Part shown: piece by piece, positions 35,030 through 43,801 of the stretch | Layout: every line of letters starts with the position of its first letter | Numbering within the stretch: position 1 is the first letter of the stretch | Origin: Vogesella sp. XCS3 | GTDB taxonomy: Bacteria > Pseudomonadota > Gammaproteobacteria > Burkholderiales > Chromobacteriaceae | Assembly (NCBI RefSeq): GCF_020616155.1 | Contig: NZ_CP085530.1 | Span: 2,664,501 to 2,728,500 of the forward strand | Direction: 5' to 3' | DNA: 64,000 bases | Notes under the pieces: model-generated | The model's database searches: none | Seen by the model: the letters and a program-made list of their open reading frames with translations, nothing else | What the model was told of the DNA's origin: nothing | Translations under genes and position numbers: made by a program

Positions 35030-36280
35030 TCAGGTCACGGCGGTACGTTGCTGGTATTGCGGCTGGCGCCAGCTTTCGCTGTCCAGGATGTCTTGCAGAA
35101 TGGCGACCGCGTCCCAGATATCGGTGTGGCTCAGGTACAGCGGCGTCAGGCCGAAGCGCAGTACCGCCGGCTCGCGGTAGTCGCCGATGACGCCGCGGGC
35201 AATCAGCGCCTGCATGATCTCGTAGCCGTGCGGGTGGCAGAAGCTGACGTGGCTGCCGCGCGCCGCGTGCTCGCGCGGGGTAATCAGCGTGAGCGGGTGC
35301 TGGCCACACTGCTGCGCCACCAGGGTGATGAACAGGTCGCCCAGCGCCAGCGATTTGGCGCGGATATCGCGCATATCGGCCTGTAGCGCGATGTCCAGCC
35401 CGCACTCCACCATGGCCATGGCGCTGATCGGCTGGGTGCCGCACAGGAAGCGGCGAATGCCGCTGGCCGCTTGGTACGCCGGCTGCATGGCAAACGGCTG
35501 CTGGTGGCCCCACCAGCCCGACAGCGGCTGCCAGAAACGGTCCTGATGCGCTGGCGCTACCCAGATAAAAGCCGGCGAGCCGGGGCCGCCGTTCAGGTAT
35601 TTGTAGGTGCAGCCTACGGCGAAGTCGGCACCGTTGGCGTTCAGGTCTACCGGCACCGCCCCGGCGGCGTGCGCCAGGTCCCACAGCGTCAGCGTGCCGT
35701 TGGCGCGGGCGCGGGTGCTTACAGCGGCCATATCGTACATGGCGCCGGTGCGGTAGTTCACGTGCGATAGCAGCAGCACGGCCACGTCAGCATCCAGCGC
35801 GACATCCAGCGGCAGCTGCTCGTCTACCAGGCGCAGGCTGTAGCCCTGCTGCAGCAAGTCCATCAGCCCTTCGATCATGTACAGGTCGGTGGGGAAATTG
35901 TCGCGTTCGGACACGATCACACGCCGCGTGGGGCGGTCTTGCTGCTGGATGCGCAGCGCGGCGGCCAGTGCCTTGAACAGGTTCAGCGAGGTGGTGTCGG
36001 TGACCACGGTTTCGCCCGGCGCCGCGCCGATCAGCTGGCCCAGCTTGTCGCCCAGGCGGGCTGGCAGGTCAAACCAGCCGGCGTCGTTCCAGCTGCGTAT
36101 CAGGCCGTCGCCCCATTCTTGTGCCACCACCTGCTGGCTGCGCTGCAGGGCACTGTGCGGGCGGGCGCCCAGAGAGTTGCCATCCAGGTAGATCACGCCC
36201 GGTGGCAGGGCGAAATGCTGGCGAAAACCGGCCAGCGTATCCAGGGCGTCGGCTGCCTGGCAGTGTGCTCGGGTAATCAT
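35030..36280 (-). CDS. kynU: kynureninase
   Basis: 416 residues. PLP-dependent enzyme that splits kynurenine to anthranilate and alanine in tryptophan breakdown. Motifs: [44 protein letters not shown], and the PLP lysine in [15 protein letters not shown]. Usual length. kynA and kynB are not in the window. Divergent from a KynR-like Lrp regulator. Confidence 0.96.
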   Translation of the reverse strand: MITRAHCQAADALDTLAGFRQHFALPPGVIYLDGNSLGARPHSALQRSQQVVAQEWGDGLIRSWNDAGWFDLPARLGDKLGQLIGAAPGETVVTDTTSLNLFKALAAALRIQQQDRPTRRVIVSERDNFPTDLYMIEGLMDLLQQGYSLRLVDEQLPLDVALDADVAVLLLSHVNYRTGAMYDMAAVSTRARANGTLTLWDLAHAAGAVPVDLNANGADFAVGCTYKYLNGGPGSPAFIWVAPAHQDRFWQPLSGWWGHQQPFAMQPAYQAASGIRRFLCGTQPISAMAMVECGLDIALQADMRDIRAKSLALGDLFITLVAQQCGQHPLTLITPREHAARGSHVSFCHPHGYEIMQALIARGVIGDYREPAVLRFGLTPLYLSHTDIWDAVAILQDILDSESWRQPQYQQRTAVT

Positions 36281-36434
36281 GCGGGTACTCGCTTGCCGGC
36301 AAGGCCGGCGTGGGTGGAAGACCTTTTTATGCTAGGCCCCGCGCTGGTACATAAAATGGCAAACACGGGTACTTGCCGGCCGGGTTTTCGCAGGATAGTG
36401 TGTAAATAGCACCATTTCTCGCAGGAAATTCACC

Positions 36435-36899
36435 ATGCAACTGGATACTCTGGATTGGCGCATTCTGACTGCGCTGCAGGACAACGGCCGCCTCAGCAAC
36501 CAGGACCTGGCCGAGCGCGTGGCGCTGTCGCCATCGGCCTGCCTGCGCCGTGTGCGCGCGCTGGAAGACGCCGGCCTGATTGCCGGCTACCACGCCCGGC
36601 TGGACGCGGTGCGCCTGGGCTTCGAGCTCAATGCCATCGTGCACGTTACGCTGGACCACAGCCAGCAGGGTTGGCATGAAACCTTCCAGGCCGAGGTGAT
36701 GGCGTTTGACGAAGTGAGCGCCGCCCACGTGGTCACCGGCAGCTGCAACTACATACTGCAGATACGTGCGGCCAACCTGGCGGCGTTTTCCGACTTTATG
36801 GTGAACCGCCTCAACAAGCTGCCCGGCATGCGCGACATGTGTTCCTACATCATCATGAAAACGCTGAAAGACCACGGCGGCAGGCTGCCGCTGCGCTAG
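36435..36899 (+). CDS. Lrp/AsnC-family regulator, KynR-like
   Basis: 154 residues with AGGAA upstream. Helix-turn-helix (LSNQDLAERVALSPSACLRRVRALEDAGLI) and RAM ligand domain (VVTGSCNYILQIRA). Divergent from kynU across 154 bp, the arrangement of kynR in pseudomonads, where it activates kyn genes in response to kynurenine. Function by context; symbol therefore withheld. Confidence 0.9.
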   Translation: MQLDTLDWRILTALQDNGRLSNQDLAERVALSPSACLRRVRALEDAGLIAGYHARLDAVRLGFELNAIVHVTLDHSQQGWHETFQAEVMAFDEVSAAHVVTGSCNYILQIRAANLAAFSDFMVNRLNKLPGMRDMCSYIIMKTLKDHGGRLPLR

Positions 36900-36903
36900 C
36901 GGT

Positions 36904-37671
36904 TTAGGCCAGCCACAGCGTTAGCCCCGCCGTGAGCCACAACATCAGCGCAAACAGCCGGCGCAGCAGCGCCGCTGGCAGGCGGTAGGCCAGCGCCACG
37001 CCGGGCGATACGGTCATCACGCCGCCCAGCGCCAGTGCCAGGCCCAGCGGCCAGTCCACCTGCCCGGCCTGGCCATAGCTGCCCAGCGCCACCAGCGCCG
37101 CCGGTATCACCAGCGCCAGTGCCAGGCCCTGGGCCTCGGCTTGGCTTTTGCCAAAGCCGCGTACCAGAATGGGCGCCGCCACAATGCCCGAACCCACGCC
37201 AAAAAAGCCGCCGCACGCGCCGCCGACCAGCCCTACCCCCGGCAGATAGCGCGCCGGCCACGGCGTGCTGTTGGCCGCCGCCGTCTGCGCCGCCGCCCGC
37301 CAGAAGTACGCCCCCAGCAGCAGCATGAAGGCGGCAAATACCTGCCGCAGCAGCGCTTTGTCCAGCCCCAGCGCCAGCTGGGCGGCCAACCAGGTCGCCA
37401 CAATGGACAGCGCGCCAATACGCACCGCTAGCAGCAGCGGAAACGGGCTGCGCTGGCGGTAGCGCCAGAAACCCAGCATCACATTGGGCACCATCATCAC
37501 CAGTGCCGTCCCCTGCGCCAGCGTCTGGTTCATGCCGAACAGCCCGCCCAGCAGCGGTATGGCCAGAATGCCGCCACCGATACCCAGCAGGCCACCCAGC
37601 CCACCCAGCACGGCGCCCAACAGCACCCCTTCTGCCAGTGCCCCCAGCAGGGTAAAGACATCCATATGCAT
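36904..37671 (-). CDS. TauE/SafE-family sulfite/anion exporter
   Basis: 255 residues, about eight hydrophobic helices. The glycine-rich signature GGLGGLLGIGGGILAIPLL occurs near the N-terminus and its relative GGACGGFFGVGSGIVAAPIL in the second half, as in the internally duplicated TauE/SafE fold. Transports sulfite, sulfoacetate or other organic anions; substrate unknown. An ATG two codons later (37665) is equally possible. Confidence 0.9.
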   Translation of the reverse strand: MHMDVFTLLGALAEGVLLGAVLGGLGGLLGIGGGILAIPLLGGLFGMNQTLAQGTALVMMVPNVMLGFWRYRQRSPFPLLLAVRIGALSIVATWLAAQLALGLDKALLRQVFAAFMLLLGAYFWRAAAQTAAANSTPWPARYLPGVGLVGGACGGFFGVGSGIVAAPILVRGFGKSQAEAQGLALALVIPAALVALGSYGQAGQVDWPLGLALALGGVMTVSPGVALAYRLPAALLRRLFALMLWLTAGLTLWLA

Positions 37672-37769
37672 GACAACGCCGCCCGATAGCCCGAAAGCAG
37701 GCAGTGTATACCCGCCATGGCTGGCTATAATTTCGCCACCAACAAGCCATTATTAAACCGAGCGCACGA

Positions 37770-38669
37770 ATGGACCCCATCGCCGACCTGGCGTTTTTTT
37801 GCCGCCTGATGCAGTGCGGCAGCCTTACCGCCACCGCGCAGCAGCTGGGCATTACCCCGCCAGCGGCCAGCCGCCGCCTGGCCGCCCTGGAGCGCCGCCT
37901 GGGCGTGCGCCTGCTTAACCGCACCACGCGCAGCCTGGCGCTCACGCCGGAGGGCGAGCGCTACCTGGCGCGCGGCCAACCTTTGCTGGCGGAGCTGGCC
38001 GAGCTGGAAGGCGAGCTGATGGCCAGCAGCGGCGCGCCGCAGGGCCTGCTGCGCGTGAACGCCACACTGGGTTTTGGCCGCCGCCACATTGCGCCGCTGG
38101 TGTCGGCTTTTGTGCGCCGTTATCCGCAGGTAGACGTGCAGCTGCACCTGAGCGACCGCATGCCGGCGCTGAGCGAGGGCAGCTTTGACGTAAGCATCCG
38201 TTTTGGCCCACCGCCTGATGCCCGCATCCACGCCCGGCGCATTGCGGCCAACCGCCGCATCCTGTGCGCCTCGCCGCTGTACCTGGCGCAGCACCCCGCC
38301 CCGCAGCACCCTGCCGATTTGCGCCAGCACCAGTGCATCGTGGTGCGCGAAAACGACGACATCTGGGGCAACTGGGTGCTGCATAGCGGCAGCCAGGCGC
38401 AGACCGTGAAAGTGGCTGGCGCGCTATCCAGTAACGATGGCGAAACGGCGGTGAACTGGGCGCTGGATGGCCACGGCGTGCTGCTGCGCTCGCTGTGGGA
38501 CGTTACGCCCTACCTGCACAGCGGCCGCCTGCAGCGCCTGCTGCCTGCCTGGCACGGCGCGCCGGCCGATATCTGGGCGCTGTACCCGCAGCGGCTGGGG
38601 CTGTCGGCCAAGGTGCGCTGCTTTGTGGATTTTCTGGGCGAGCACTTTGCCGACGGAGCCGGCTGGTAG
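37770..38669 (+). CDS. LysR-family transcription regulator
   Basis: 299 residues. The winged helix (GSLTATAQQLGITPPAASRRLAALE) and the LysR effector domain (GLLRVNATLGFGRRHIAPLV, GDISIRFGPP-type motif here SFDVSIRFGPPPDARI) are of the DsdC/CrgA-like group. Divergent from the TauE/SafE exporter across about 100 bp, so that exporter is its likely target; inferred from position. Confidence 0.92.
   Translation: MDPIADLAFFCRLMQCGSLTATAQQLGITPPAASRRLAALERRLGVRLLNRTTRSLALTPEGERYLARGQPLLAELAELEGELMASSGAPQGLLRVNATLGFGRRHIAPLVSAFVRRYPQVDVQLHLSDRMPALSEGSFDVSIRFGPPPDARIHARRIAANRRILCASPLYLAQHPAPQHPADLRQHQCIVVRENDDIWGNWVLHSGSQAQTVKVAGALSSNDGETAVNWALDGHGVLLRSLWDVTPYLHSGRLQRLLPAWHGAPADIWALYPQRLGLSAKVRCFVDFLGEHFADGAGW
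37972..37983 (+). repeat. uptake-word copy GCGGCCAACCTT
   Basis: Exact copy inside the LysR gene, read as Arg-Gly-Gln-Pro-Leu. Confidence 0.6.
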
Positions 38670-38762
38670 CACGCGTGCTGGCATGGCTTGATGCGGCCTG
38701 CGGCGTGGCGCATTGGCCTTGCCCCCGTCTGGCTGGCGGTAGTAAAGCGCGGTAACGCGGTG

Positions 38763-39545
38763 TCAGCAGACGCCGTACTGCTGCAGAAAGCCGCACACGC
38801 CGGCCAGTACCGCCGGCGGCAGCTCGCGGTGCGGCACGTGGCCGCAGTTATCCAGCAACAGCAGCTGCGACGGCCCGGTCACCTCGGCGGCGATGCGGCG
38901 CGGGAAAGCATGCGAGCCGAACTCGTCCAGATCGCCGTGTATTGCCAGCACCGGGCAGCGCACCCGCGCCAGCCACGGCGATAGCGACCAGTGGTCAAAT
39001 ACCGGCAGCCGCCAGGTTTCCGTCCACGCGTCCAGCACCCAGCGCGCCCGCTCGCCGTGCCAGCGCGTCAGCCGTGCAAACTGCACCGGCTCGGCAAAGC
39101 CCGCCTTGGCCGCCACAATGCCCTCGCGCGTGCGCGGCTCCACAAAGGCCTGTGCCGATTCCGACACCACGGCCACACAGCCCGCCGCCTGCGCCGCGTG
39201 CGTCAGCGCCATGCCGCCGCCCACGCTGTGGCCAAACAGCACGTAGCGCGTCAGCCCCAGCGCGGCCAACAGCGCCGGCAGCAGCGTGTTTGCCTCTTGC
39301 TCGATGAAGTCCGGCTGCGCTGGCGTATGGCGCGGGCTGGACTGGCCGTAGCCCAGGCGGTCGTAAGCGATGACGTCGCGCCCGCTGGCCGCCGCCAGCT
39401 GCGCGGGGAAATCGCGCCACAGTGCCACGCAGCCCAGCGAATCGTGCAACAGCACAATCGGCGCCAGCGTGTTGCCGGCTACCGGCCAGTGGCGGACAAA
39501 AACCTGGCCGTCGGCCAGCGCAATCAGGCGATCGATAGGTGTCAT
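38763..39545 (-). CDS. alpha/beta hydrolase
   Basis: 260 residues. Nucleophile elbow GHSVGGG with Ser near residue 105, oxyanion region LLHDSLG, acid in AIHGDLDEFG and catalytic His in NCGHVPHRE. Cytoplasmic, single domain. Substrate unknown. Confidence 0.92.
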   Translation of the reverse strand: MTPIDRLIALADGQVFVRHWPVAGNTLAPIVLLHDSLGCVALWRDFPAQLAAASGRDVIAYDRLGYGQSSPRHTPAQPDFIEQEANTLLPALLAALGLTRYVLFGHSVGGGMALTHAAQAAGCVAVVSESAQAFVEPRTREGIVAAKAGFAEPVQFARLTRWHGERARWVLDAWTETWRLPVFDHWSLSPWLARVRCPVLAIHGDLDEFGSHAFPRRIAAEVTGPSQLLLLDNCGHVPHRELPPAVLAGVCGFLQQYGVC

Positions 39546-39602
39546 GCGGCGTTAGCGTATGAAGGAAAGCGACGCGGCATGGTAGCAGCTTGCCGTGCGG
39601 CC

Positions 39603-39614
39603 AAGGTTGGCCGC
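39603..39614 (-). repeat. uptake-word copy, partly palindromic (intergenic)
   Basis: AAGGTTGGCCGC within GCGGCCAAGGTTGGCCGC (39597-39614), between the hydrolase and AAA ATPase genes. Confidence 0.6.
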
Positions 39615-39630
39615 TGGGGCAGGCTGTGGG

Positions 39631-40356
39631 TTACCACCCCAGGTGGTGGCGCAGGTAGGCGTCGGTATCACTGTAAAAGCGCTTCATCACGATGTAGTGC
39701 TCGGTGTCCTGATAGGCAACCGGCTGGATGCTGTCGCGTTGCAGTTGCAGCAGGCTGGCGTCGGGGATGGCCATCAGAACGGGGGAGTGGGTCACGATGA
39801 TGAACTGTGCCCCTTGGCAGGCTAACTCGTAAATCAGCCTGGCGGCAGCTAGCTGCAGCATGGGTGACAAGGCGGCTTCGGGTTCATCCAGCAGGTACAG
39901 GCCGTCTGCGTTGAATTTGTGCTGCAACAGGGTCATGAAGGCCTGGCCATGCGATAGCCGGTGCAAGGGTACGCCGCCATAGCCGCCCAGATAGCCGGTG
40001 TCGTCAATGTAGCTGGCCAGCTGGTGGAAGGTTTCCGCCCGGAAAAAATAGCTTGATTTGGGGCGATGGAAATGGCGGATAACGCGCAATTCGTCTTCGA
40101 AGAAGATATCCTGCGGCAGCGTACGCTGCGGGTTCACCGATAGCGGCCCACCGGCGGCGTCAAAGCCCAGGCATCGGGCCAGCCCTTCCAGCAGCACGGA
40201 TTTGCCGACACCGTTATCGCCAATCAGGCAGGTAACCGGCCGGGTGAACGGCAGGGTCCAGTCGGTAAGATAAAGCGGCAGATCATAGGCGGTGGCCTGC
40301 TGTTGCAGCCGCGGGCTGCTGCGGATAGTGGCTTGGCGGAGGAAGCGTGGTTGCAT
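39631..40356 (-). CDS. AAA-family ATPase of the RecF/ABC type
   Basis: 241 residues. Walker A IGDNGVGKSVLLE, signature-like HRLSHGQAFMTL, Walker B GLYLLDEPEAALS and switch His in IIVTHSPVLMAIP. This is the compact predicted-ATPase family with an N-terminal FLR..I motif; it has no membrane partner or nuclease partner nearby. Biological role unknown. Confidence 0.88.
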   Translation of the reverse strand: MQPRFLRQATIRSSPRLQQQATAYDLPLYLTDWTLPFTRPVTCLIGDNGVGKSVLLEGLARCLGFDAAGGPLSVNPQRTLPQDIFFEDELRVIRHFHRPKSSYFFRAETFHQLASYIDDTGYLGGYGGVPLHRLSHGQAFMTLLQHKFNADGLYLLDEPEAALSPMLQLAAARLIYELACQGAQFIIVTHSPVLMAIPDASLLQLQRDSIQPVAYQDTEHYIVMKRFYSDTDAYLRHHLGW

Positions 40357-40490
40357 GATGGCGAGGCTCTGTGGTTAGCCAGCTGCGCAGAGGACGACAG
40401 CGCAGCTGGCCGGATAACGGTAAAGCGCCATCATTGCGGGAACCGTGCTGGCGATAAAAATGGGTGTGGGATCCACACCGTGCGCGGCAC

Positions 40491-40619
40491 CTAGTCGCCG
40501 CCACAACTGCTACAGCTGCTGCCGCTATCGCCACTGTTCTCTGCGCGGCCATACAGGCTATCGCTGGCGAGCACCAGCGGTGGCTGCAGTGCGAACAGGC
40601 AGGCGAGCGGGTGCTTCAT
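40491..40619 (-). CDS. 42-residue peptide with Ser/Gly/Cys-rich tail
   Basis: Starts at ATG 40619 with CGGAG seven bases upstream. The N-terminal half is hydrophobic (MKHPLACLFALQPPLVLASD), the tail is GDSGSSCSSCGGD. A cleavable signal followed by a CxxC-containing tail, or a modified-peptide precursor, are both possible. I do not recognise it. Small size makes the call uncertain. Confidence 0.45.
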   Translation of the reverse strand: MKHPLACLFALQPPLVLASDSLYGRAENSGDSGSSCSSCGGD

Positions 40620-40687
40620 GACAGGGCTCCGGGTTGGCCGAGCCGGCAGCATGGCGCAATGAAAATGGAATTGTGCCAGCCGTGAGC

Positions 40688-40763
40688 AGGGTGGGCAAAG
40701 CGCAGCGTGCCCACTGCACCTCGCTCGGTTTGGTGGGCACGGCCTGCGGCCTTTGCCCACCCT
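40688..40763. repeat. 76-bp interrupted palindrome
   Basis: Outer arms AGGGTGGGCAAAG / CTTTGCCCACCCT and inner arms GTGCCCAC / GTGGGCAC can form a cruciform or hairpin. No gene inside. Similar GTGGGCA...TGCCCAC units are common dispersed repeats in proteobacteria; copy number here unknown. Confidence 0.6.
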
Positions 40764-40795
40764 ACCCCAGCCGCTTCAGCGGATAGTCACATGCA

Positions 40796-40826
40796 ACAAG
40801 GGCAAGCCATTCGGCTTGCCCTTGTA
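40796..40826 (-). terminator. hairpin downstream of rlhA
   Basis: ACAAGGGCAAGCC, short loop, GGCTTGCCCTTGT. Strong stem, no T tract. Confidence 0.5.
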
Positions 40827-40854
40827 CGTTGGTGATGTGCTAGCGCCCTGCCCT

Positions 40855-40872
40855 GCGGCCAACGTTGGCCGC
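40855..40872. repeat. palindromic uptake-like word
   Basis: GCGGCCAACGTTGGCCGC, a perfect 18-bp palindrome made of the first nine bases of the 12-mer facing itself, immediately after the rlhA stop. Confidence 0.55.
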
Positions 40873-40880
40873 GGGCCTGC

Positions 40881-42869
40881 TTACGATGCCGGTCGCTGCT
40901 TGAAGAAGGTGATCGGCGTGGTGGCGGGGATGTCGCTTGGCGGCGGGGTTTTCAGGATGTGCTTTTTCATCTTGCCCATCACGTGCATTTCGCACGGGCG
41001 GCACTCGAATTTCAGCGTGTAGGTGTCGTCGCCGGATTTCAGCACCATCGGGTCGGCGCGTACCTGGCCCATCACGCCTTTCACGCCCTTGGCCTGCTTG
41101 GGGCACAGGTTGTACGAGAAGCGCAGGCAGTGCTTGGTAATCATCAGGCTGACTTCGCCTTCTTCCTGATGCGCTTCGTAAGCCGGCTCGATCACTTCCA
41201 CGCCGTGCTTTTTGTAGAAGTCCCACGCCAGCGCGTTGTACACGTTGGCCAGGTAGCTCAGGTTTTGCTCGGGGAAGCGCGGGGCCGGTTGCAGCTCGGC
41301 TTTGCGCTGCGGGCGGGTCCATGCGGCCAACCTGGCAGCTTCCAGTTGCGCTACCGCGTCGCGGCGCAGGCCGTTGATGACCGAGGCGGGGACGAACCAC
41401 GGCTGTGCCAGCTGCAGCGCCACGTCGTGGGCGTAGAACAGGGTGTTGCCCAGCTTGGCCACGGCGTCGCGCAGGCTGCTTTCGGCGCGGGCGGCGTCTT
41501 TGGCTGGCTCCAGCGCTACGTTGGCCGCAGCCGTGGCGCTACAGCCGTCGGCGTCGGTGAGTGTCAGCGTCAGGCCGCTGGCGGTGTCGGCCAGTGTGGC
41601 CCATACGCCGATGCGGCGCTCGGCGGATTTTTTCAGCAGCGCCAGCTCCCAGGCGTGGTCGCGGTTGCGGCTGATGTCGGTGCCGGGTTTCAGGCCGGTA
41701 AGCGTAGCCGGGTCGTTGGGCACGCAGCGCCACAGCAGCTGGCCGCCGGGTACGTGGCCCACTTGCTTGACGGTGTTGAGCTGCATGCCCACCACCTCGC
41801 GCTTCTTCATGAAGTTGATGCCGTCGCCGTTGGCCATCTGCTCGGGGGTGGCGATGTCCACCCAGCCGTCGCCCACTTTGTGCACGGTACCCAGCTGCAC
41901 GCCCACGAATTTGGGCGAGTCAAACGCGCCGATGTCGATTTTGCGGCCGGTGGCAAAGTAGTCGGTGGCGCCACGGTGGAAGGTTTTGTCCGGGTCGGGC
42001 GTAAAGAAGATTTCGCTGCTGCCGCTGGCGGCCGGGGCCAGCTCGGGGCGGCGCTCGAAGATTTCGTCCAGCAGCAGGCGGTAGTGGGCGGTGATGTTCT
42101 TCACGTAGCTCACGTCCTTGTAGCGGCCTTCGATCTTGAGCGAGCGTACGCCGGCGTCCAGCAGTGCTTCCAGGTTGGCGCTCTGGTTGTTGTCTTTCAT
42201 CGACAGCAGGTGCTTGTCGAAGGCCACCACGCCGCCTTTTTCGTCGGTTAGCGTGTACGGCAGGCGACAGGCTTGCGAGCAGTCGCCACGGTTGGCGCTG
42301 CGGCCGGTATCGGCGTGGCTGATGTAGCACTGGCCGGAAAACGCCACGCACAGCGCGCCGTGGATGAAGTATTCGATGGCGGCCGGGTCGGCGCCTTCGT
42401 TTACTACCTGCGAGATCTTGGCGATCTGGGGAATGGTCAGCTCGCGCGCCAGCACGATCTGGCTGAAGCCGGCGTCGGACAGGAAGCGGGCCTTGTCGGC
42501 GTCGCGGATGTCGCACTGGGTGGACGCGTGCAGCTGGATCGGCGGCAGGTCCATCTGCAGGATGCCCATATCCTGCACGATCAGCGCGTCCACGCCGGCG
42601 TCGTACAGCTGCCAGATCAGCGTGCGGGCGGCGTCCAGCTCGGCGTCGTGCAAAATGGTGTTCAGCGTGGTGAAGATGCGCGCGTGGTAGCGGTGGGCAA
42701 ACTGCACCAGCTGGGCAATGTCGGCCACGCTGTTACAGGCGTTGTGCCGCGCGCCAAAGCTGGGGCCGCCGATGTACACGGCGTCGGCGCCGTGCAGGAT
42801 GGCTTCGCGGCCGATGTCGATGTTTTTGGCGGGCGAGAGCAGCTCGACCTGGTGCGGCAACAGACTCAT
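40881..42869 (-). CDS. rlhA: 23S rRNA 5-hydroxycytidine C2501 synthase (U32 peptidase family)
   Basis: 662 residues; E. coli RlhA (YdcP) is 653. Peptidase U32 domain at the N-terminus (VELLSPAKNIDIGREAILHGADAVYIG) with the conserved cysteine set in CVAFSGQCYISHADTGRSAN and RGDCSQACR, then DUF3656-type and C-terminal parts with more Cys (NLCPKQAKG, CRPCEMHVMGKMKKH). Hydroxylates C2501 in the ribosome's peptidyl-transferase centre. AGGAA precedes the ATG. RlhA is more likely than the related TrhP, judging by length. Confidence 0.92.
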   Translation of the reverse strand: MSLLPHQVELLSPAKNIDIGREAILHGADAVYIGGPSFGARHNACNSVADIAQLVQFAHRYHARIFTTLNTILHDAELDAARTLIWQLYDAGVDALIVQDMGILQMDLPPIQLHASTQCDIRDADKARFLSDAGFSQIVLARELTIPQIAKISQVVNEGADPAAIEYFIHGALCVAFSGQCYISHADTGRSANRGDCSQACRLPYTLTDEKGGVVAFDKHLLSMKDNNQSANLEALLDAGVRSLKIEGRYKDVSYVKNITAHYRLLLDEIFERRPELAPAASGSSEIFFTPDPDKTFHRGATDYFATGRKIDIGAFDSPKFVGVQLGTVHKVGDGWVDIATPEQMANGDGINFMKKREVVGMQLNTVKQVGHVPGGQLLWRCVPNDPATLTGLKPGTDISRNRDHAWELALLKKSAERRIGVWATLADTASGLTLTLTDADGCSATAAANVALEPAKDAARAESSLRDAVAKLGNTLFYAHDVALQLAQPWFVPASVINGLRRDAVAQLEAARLAAWTRPQRKAELQPAPRFPEQNLSYLANVYNALAWDFYKKHGVEVIEPAYEAHQEEGEVSLMITKHCLRFSYNLCPKQAKGVKGVMGQVRADPMVLKSGDDTYTLKFECRPCEMHVMGKMKKHILKTPPPSDIPATTPITFFKQRPAS

Positions 42870-42942
42870 CTGGTACTTCCTGCGGTGGGTGGTGTGGCAA
42901 GGGGCGGAAGTATAGCGGAATCAGTCACTTGCGCAAATGCAC

Positions 42943-43176
42943 TCAGGCCTGCTGCAGGCGGGTGGCCAGCGTGTCCACCAGCTCGGCCCAGTCGGCGTCG
43001 TCGTCCAGCGCCTGCTTGAGGAAAGCGGCCTGGGCGGCGTTCCAGAACGGCGCGTCCTCGATGGCGGTATCGGCCGGCAAGGGGTGGCTGGCAATGAAGG
43101 CGCGGATGTCGGCCGGGCTGTCCGGCAGGCCCAGCTGGGCAAACAGGGCGCACAGGGTGTGAAGGCTGGTGTCCAT
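42943..43176 (-). CDS. DUF2789 protein
   Basis: 77 residues from ATG 43176 with GGAG upstream. Helical: LCALFAQLGLPDSPADIRAFI, PLPADTAIEDAPFWNAAQAAF, EALDDDADW-like acidic stretch. DUF2789 is a small uncharacterised family. Divergent from the lipoprotein gene. Confidence 0.82.
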   Translation of the reverse strand: MDTSLHTLCALFAQLGLPDSPADIRAFIASHPLPADTAIEDAPFWNAAQAAFLKQALDDDADWAELVDTLATRLQQA

Positions 43177-43292
43177 GGGTAATACTCCGGCGGGTGGAAT
43201 TTCAGCATACACGCTGCCGGCCGGAACTGTGGCGGGCAGGCGCTACTCTATGCAGCGCTGCACGTGCAGCTTTTGATAAACGGGAGACAGCA

Positions 43293-43634
43293 ATGCGCAA
43301 GGTTTGGATTGTGCTGGCAGCCAGTGCCGGCTTGGTGGCGTGTAGTGCCGAGCAGGCCAGCAAGCTGCAGGAGCAGGCGTCGGCGGCTATCGGCACCGCG
43401 CATCAGGTGGTACAGGACAGCAGCGCGCCGCTGGGCGAGCTGAAGCAGCAGGCTAGCGCGGCGGTAGGCAGTGCCGGCAAGCTGAAAGAACAAGCCAGTG
43501 CCGCGCTGGGTGTGGCGCAGCGCGTGGGCGCCGCCGCGGCCATTCTGAACCCGGAGCTGGGGCAGCAGATAGACGAGGCCAAACAGCAGGTGGACGCGGT
43601 AAAACAGGCGGCGGATGCGCTGCAGGGCAAGTAA
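43293..43634 (+). CDS. small helical lipoprotein
   Basis: 113 residues with GGGAG upstream. Signal peptide with lipobox LVACS. The mature part is a continuous Ala/Gln/Lys-rich helix with repeats (LQEQASAAIGTA, LKQQASAAVGSA, LKEQASAALGVA, 22-residue spacing), so probably a coiled coil. No known function. Confidence 0.75.
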   Translation: MRKVWIVLAASAGLVACSAEQASKLQEQASAAIGTAHQVVQDSSAPLGELKQQASAAVGSAGKLKEQASAALGVAQRVGAAAAILNPELGQQIDEAKQQVDAVKQAADALQGK

Positions 43635-43759
43635 GCGCGGCTCGCCAACACGCTGATCCGGCGCCGCCTTGCCCTACGGCTGGCGCGCGGTTCGCCGATA
43701 CGCCTTGGCCCGGATGCGCGGCAAACTTTAGTGAATGGTGCCCGGTTTCTGGCCAGCCC

Positions 43760-43791
43760 ACGCCCCTGCCATCGCCTGGCCGGGGCGTTTT
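43760..43791 (+). terminator. hairpin after the lipoprotein gene
   Basis: ACGCCCC ... GGGGCGTTTT with an inner GCC/GGC pair; lies between the two convergent genes. Confidence 0.55.
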
Positions 43792-43801
43792 GCTGCGGGT
43801 G

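Noticed and set aside
36904..37945. Longer overlapping frame beginning before the TauE/SafE gene
   Set aside because: Arg-rich shadow frame; the permease frame shows helices and the family signature.
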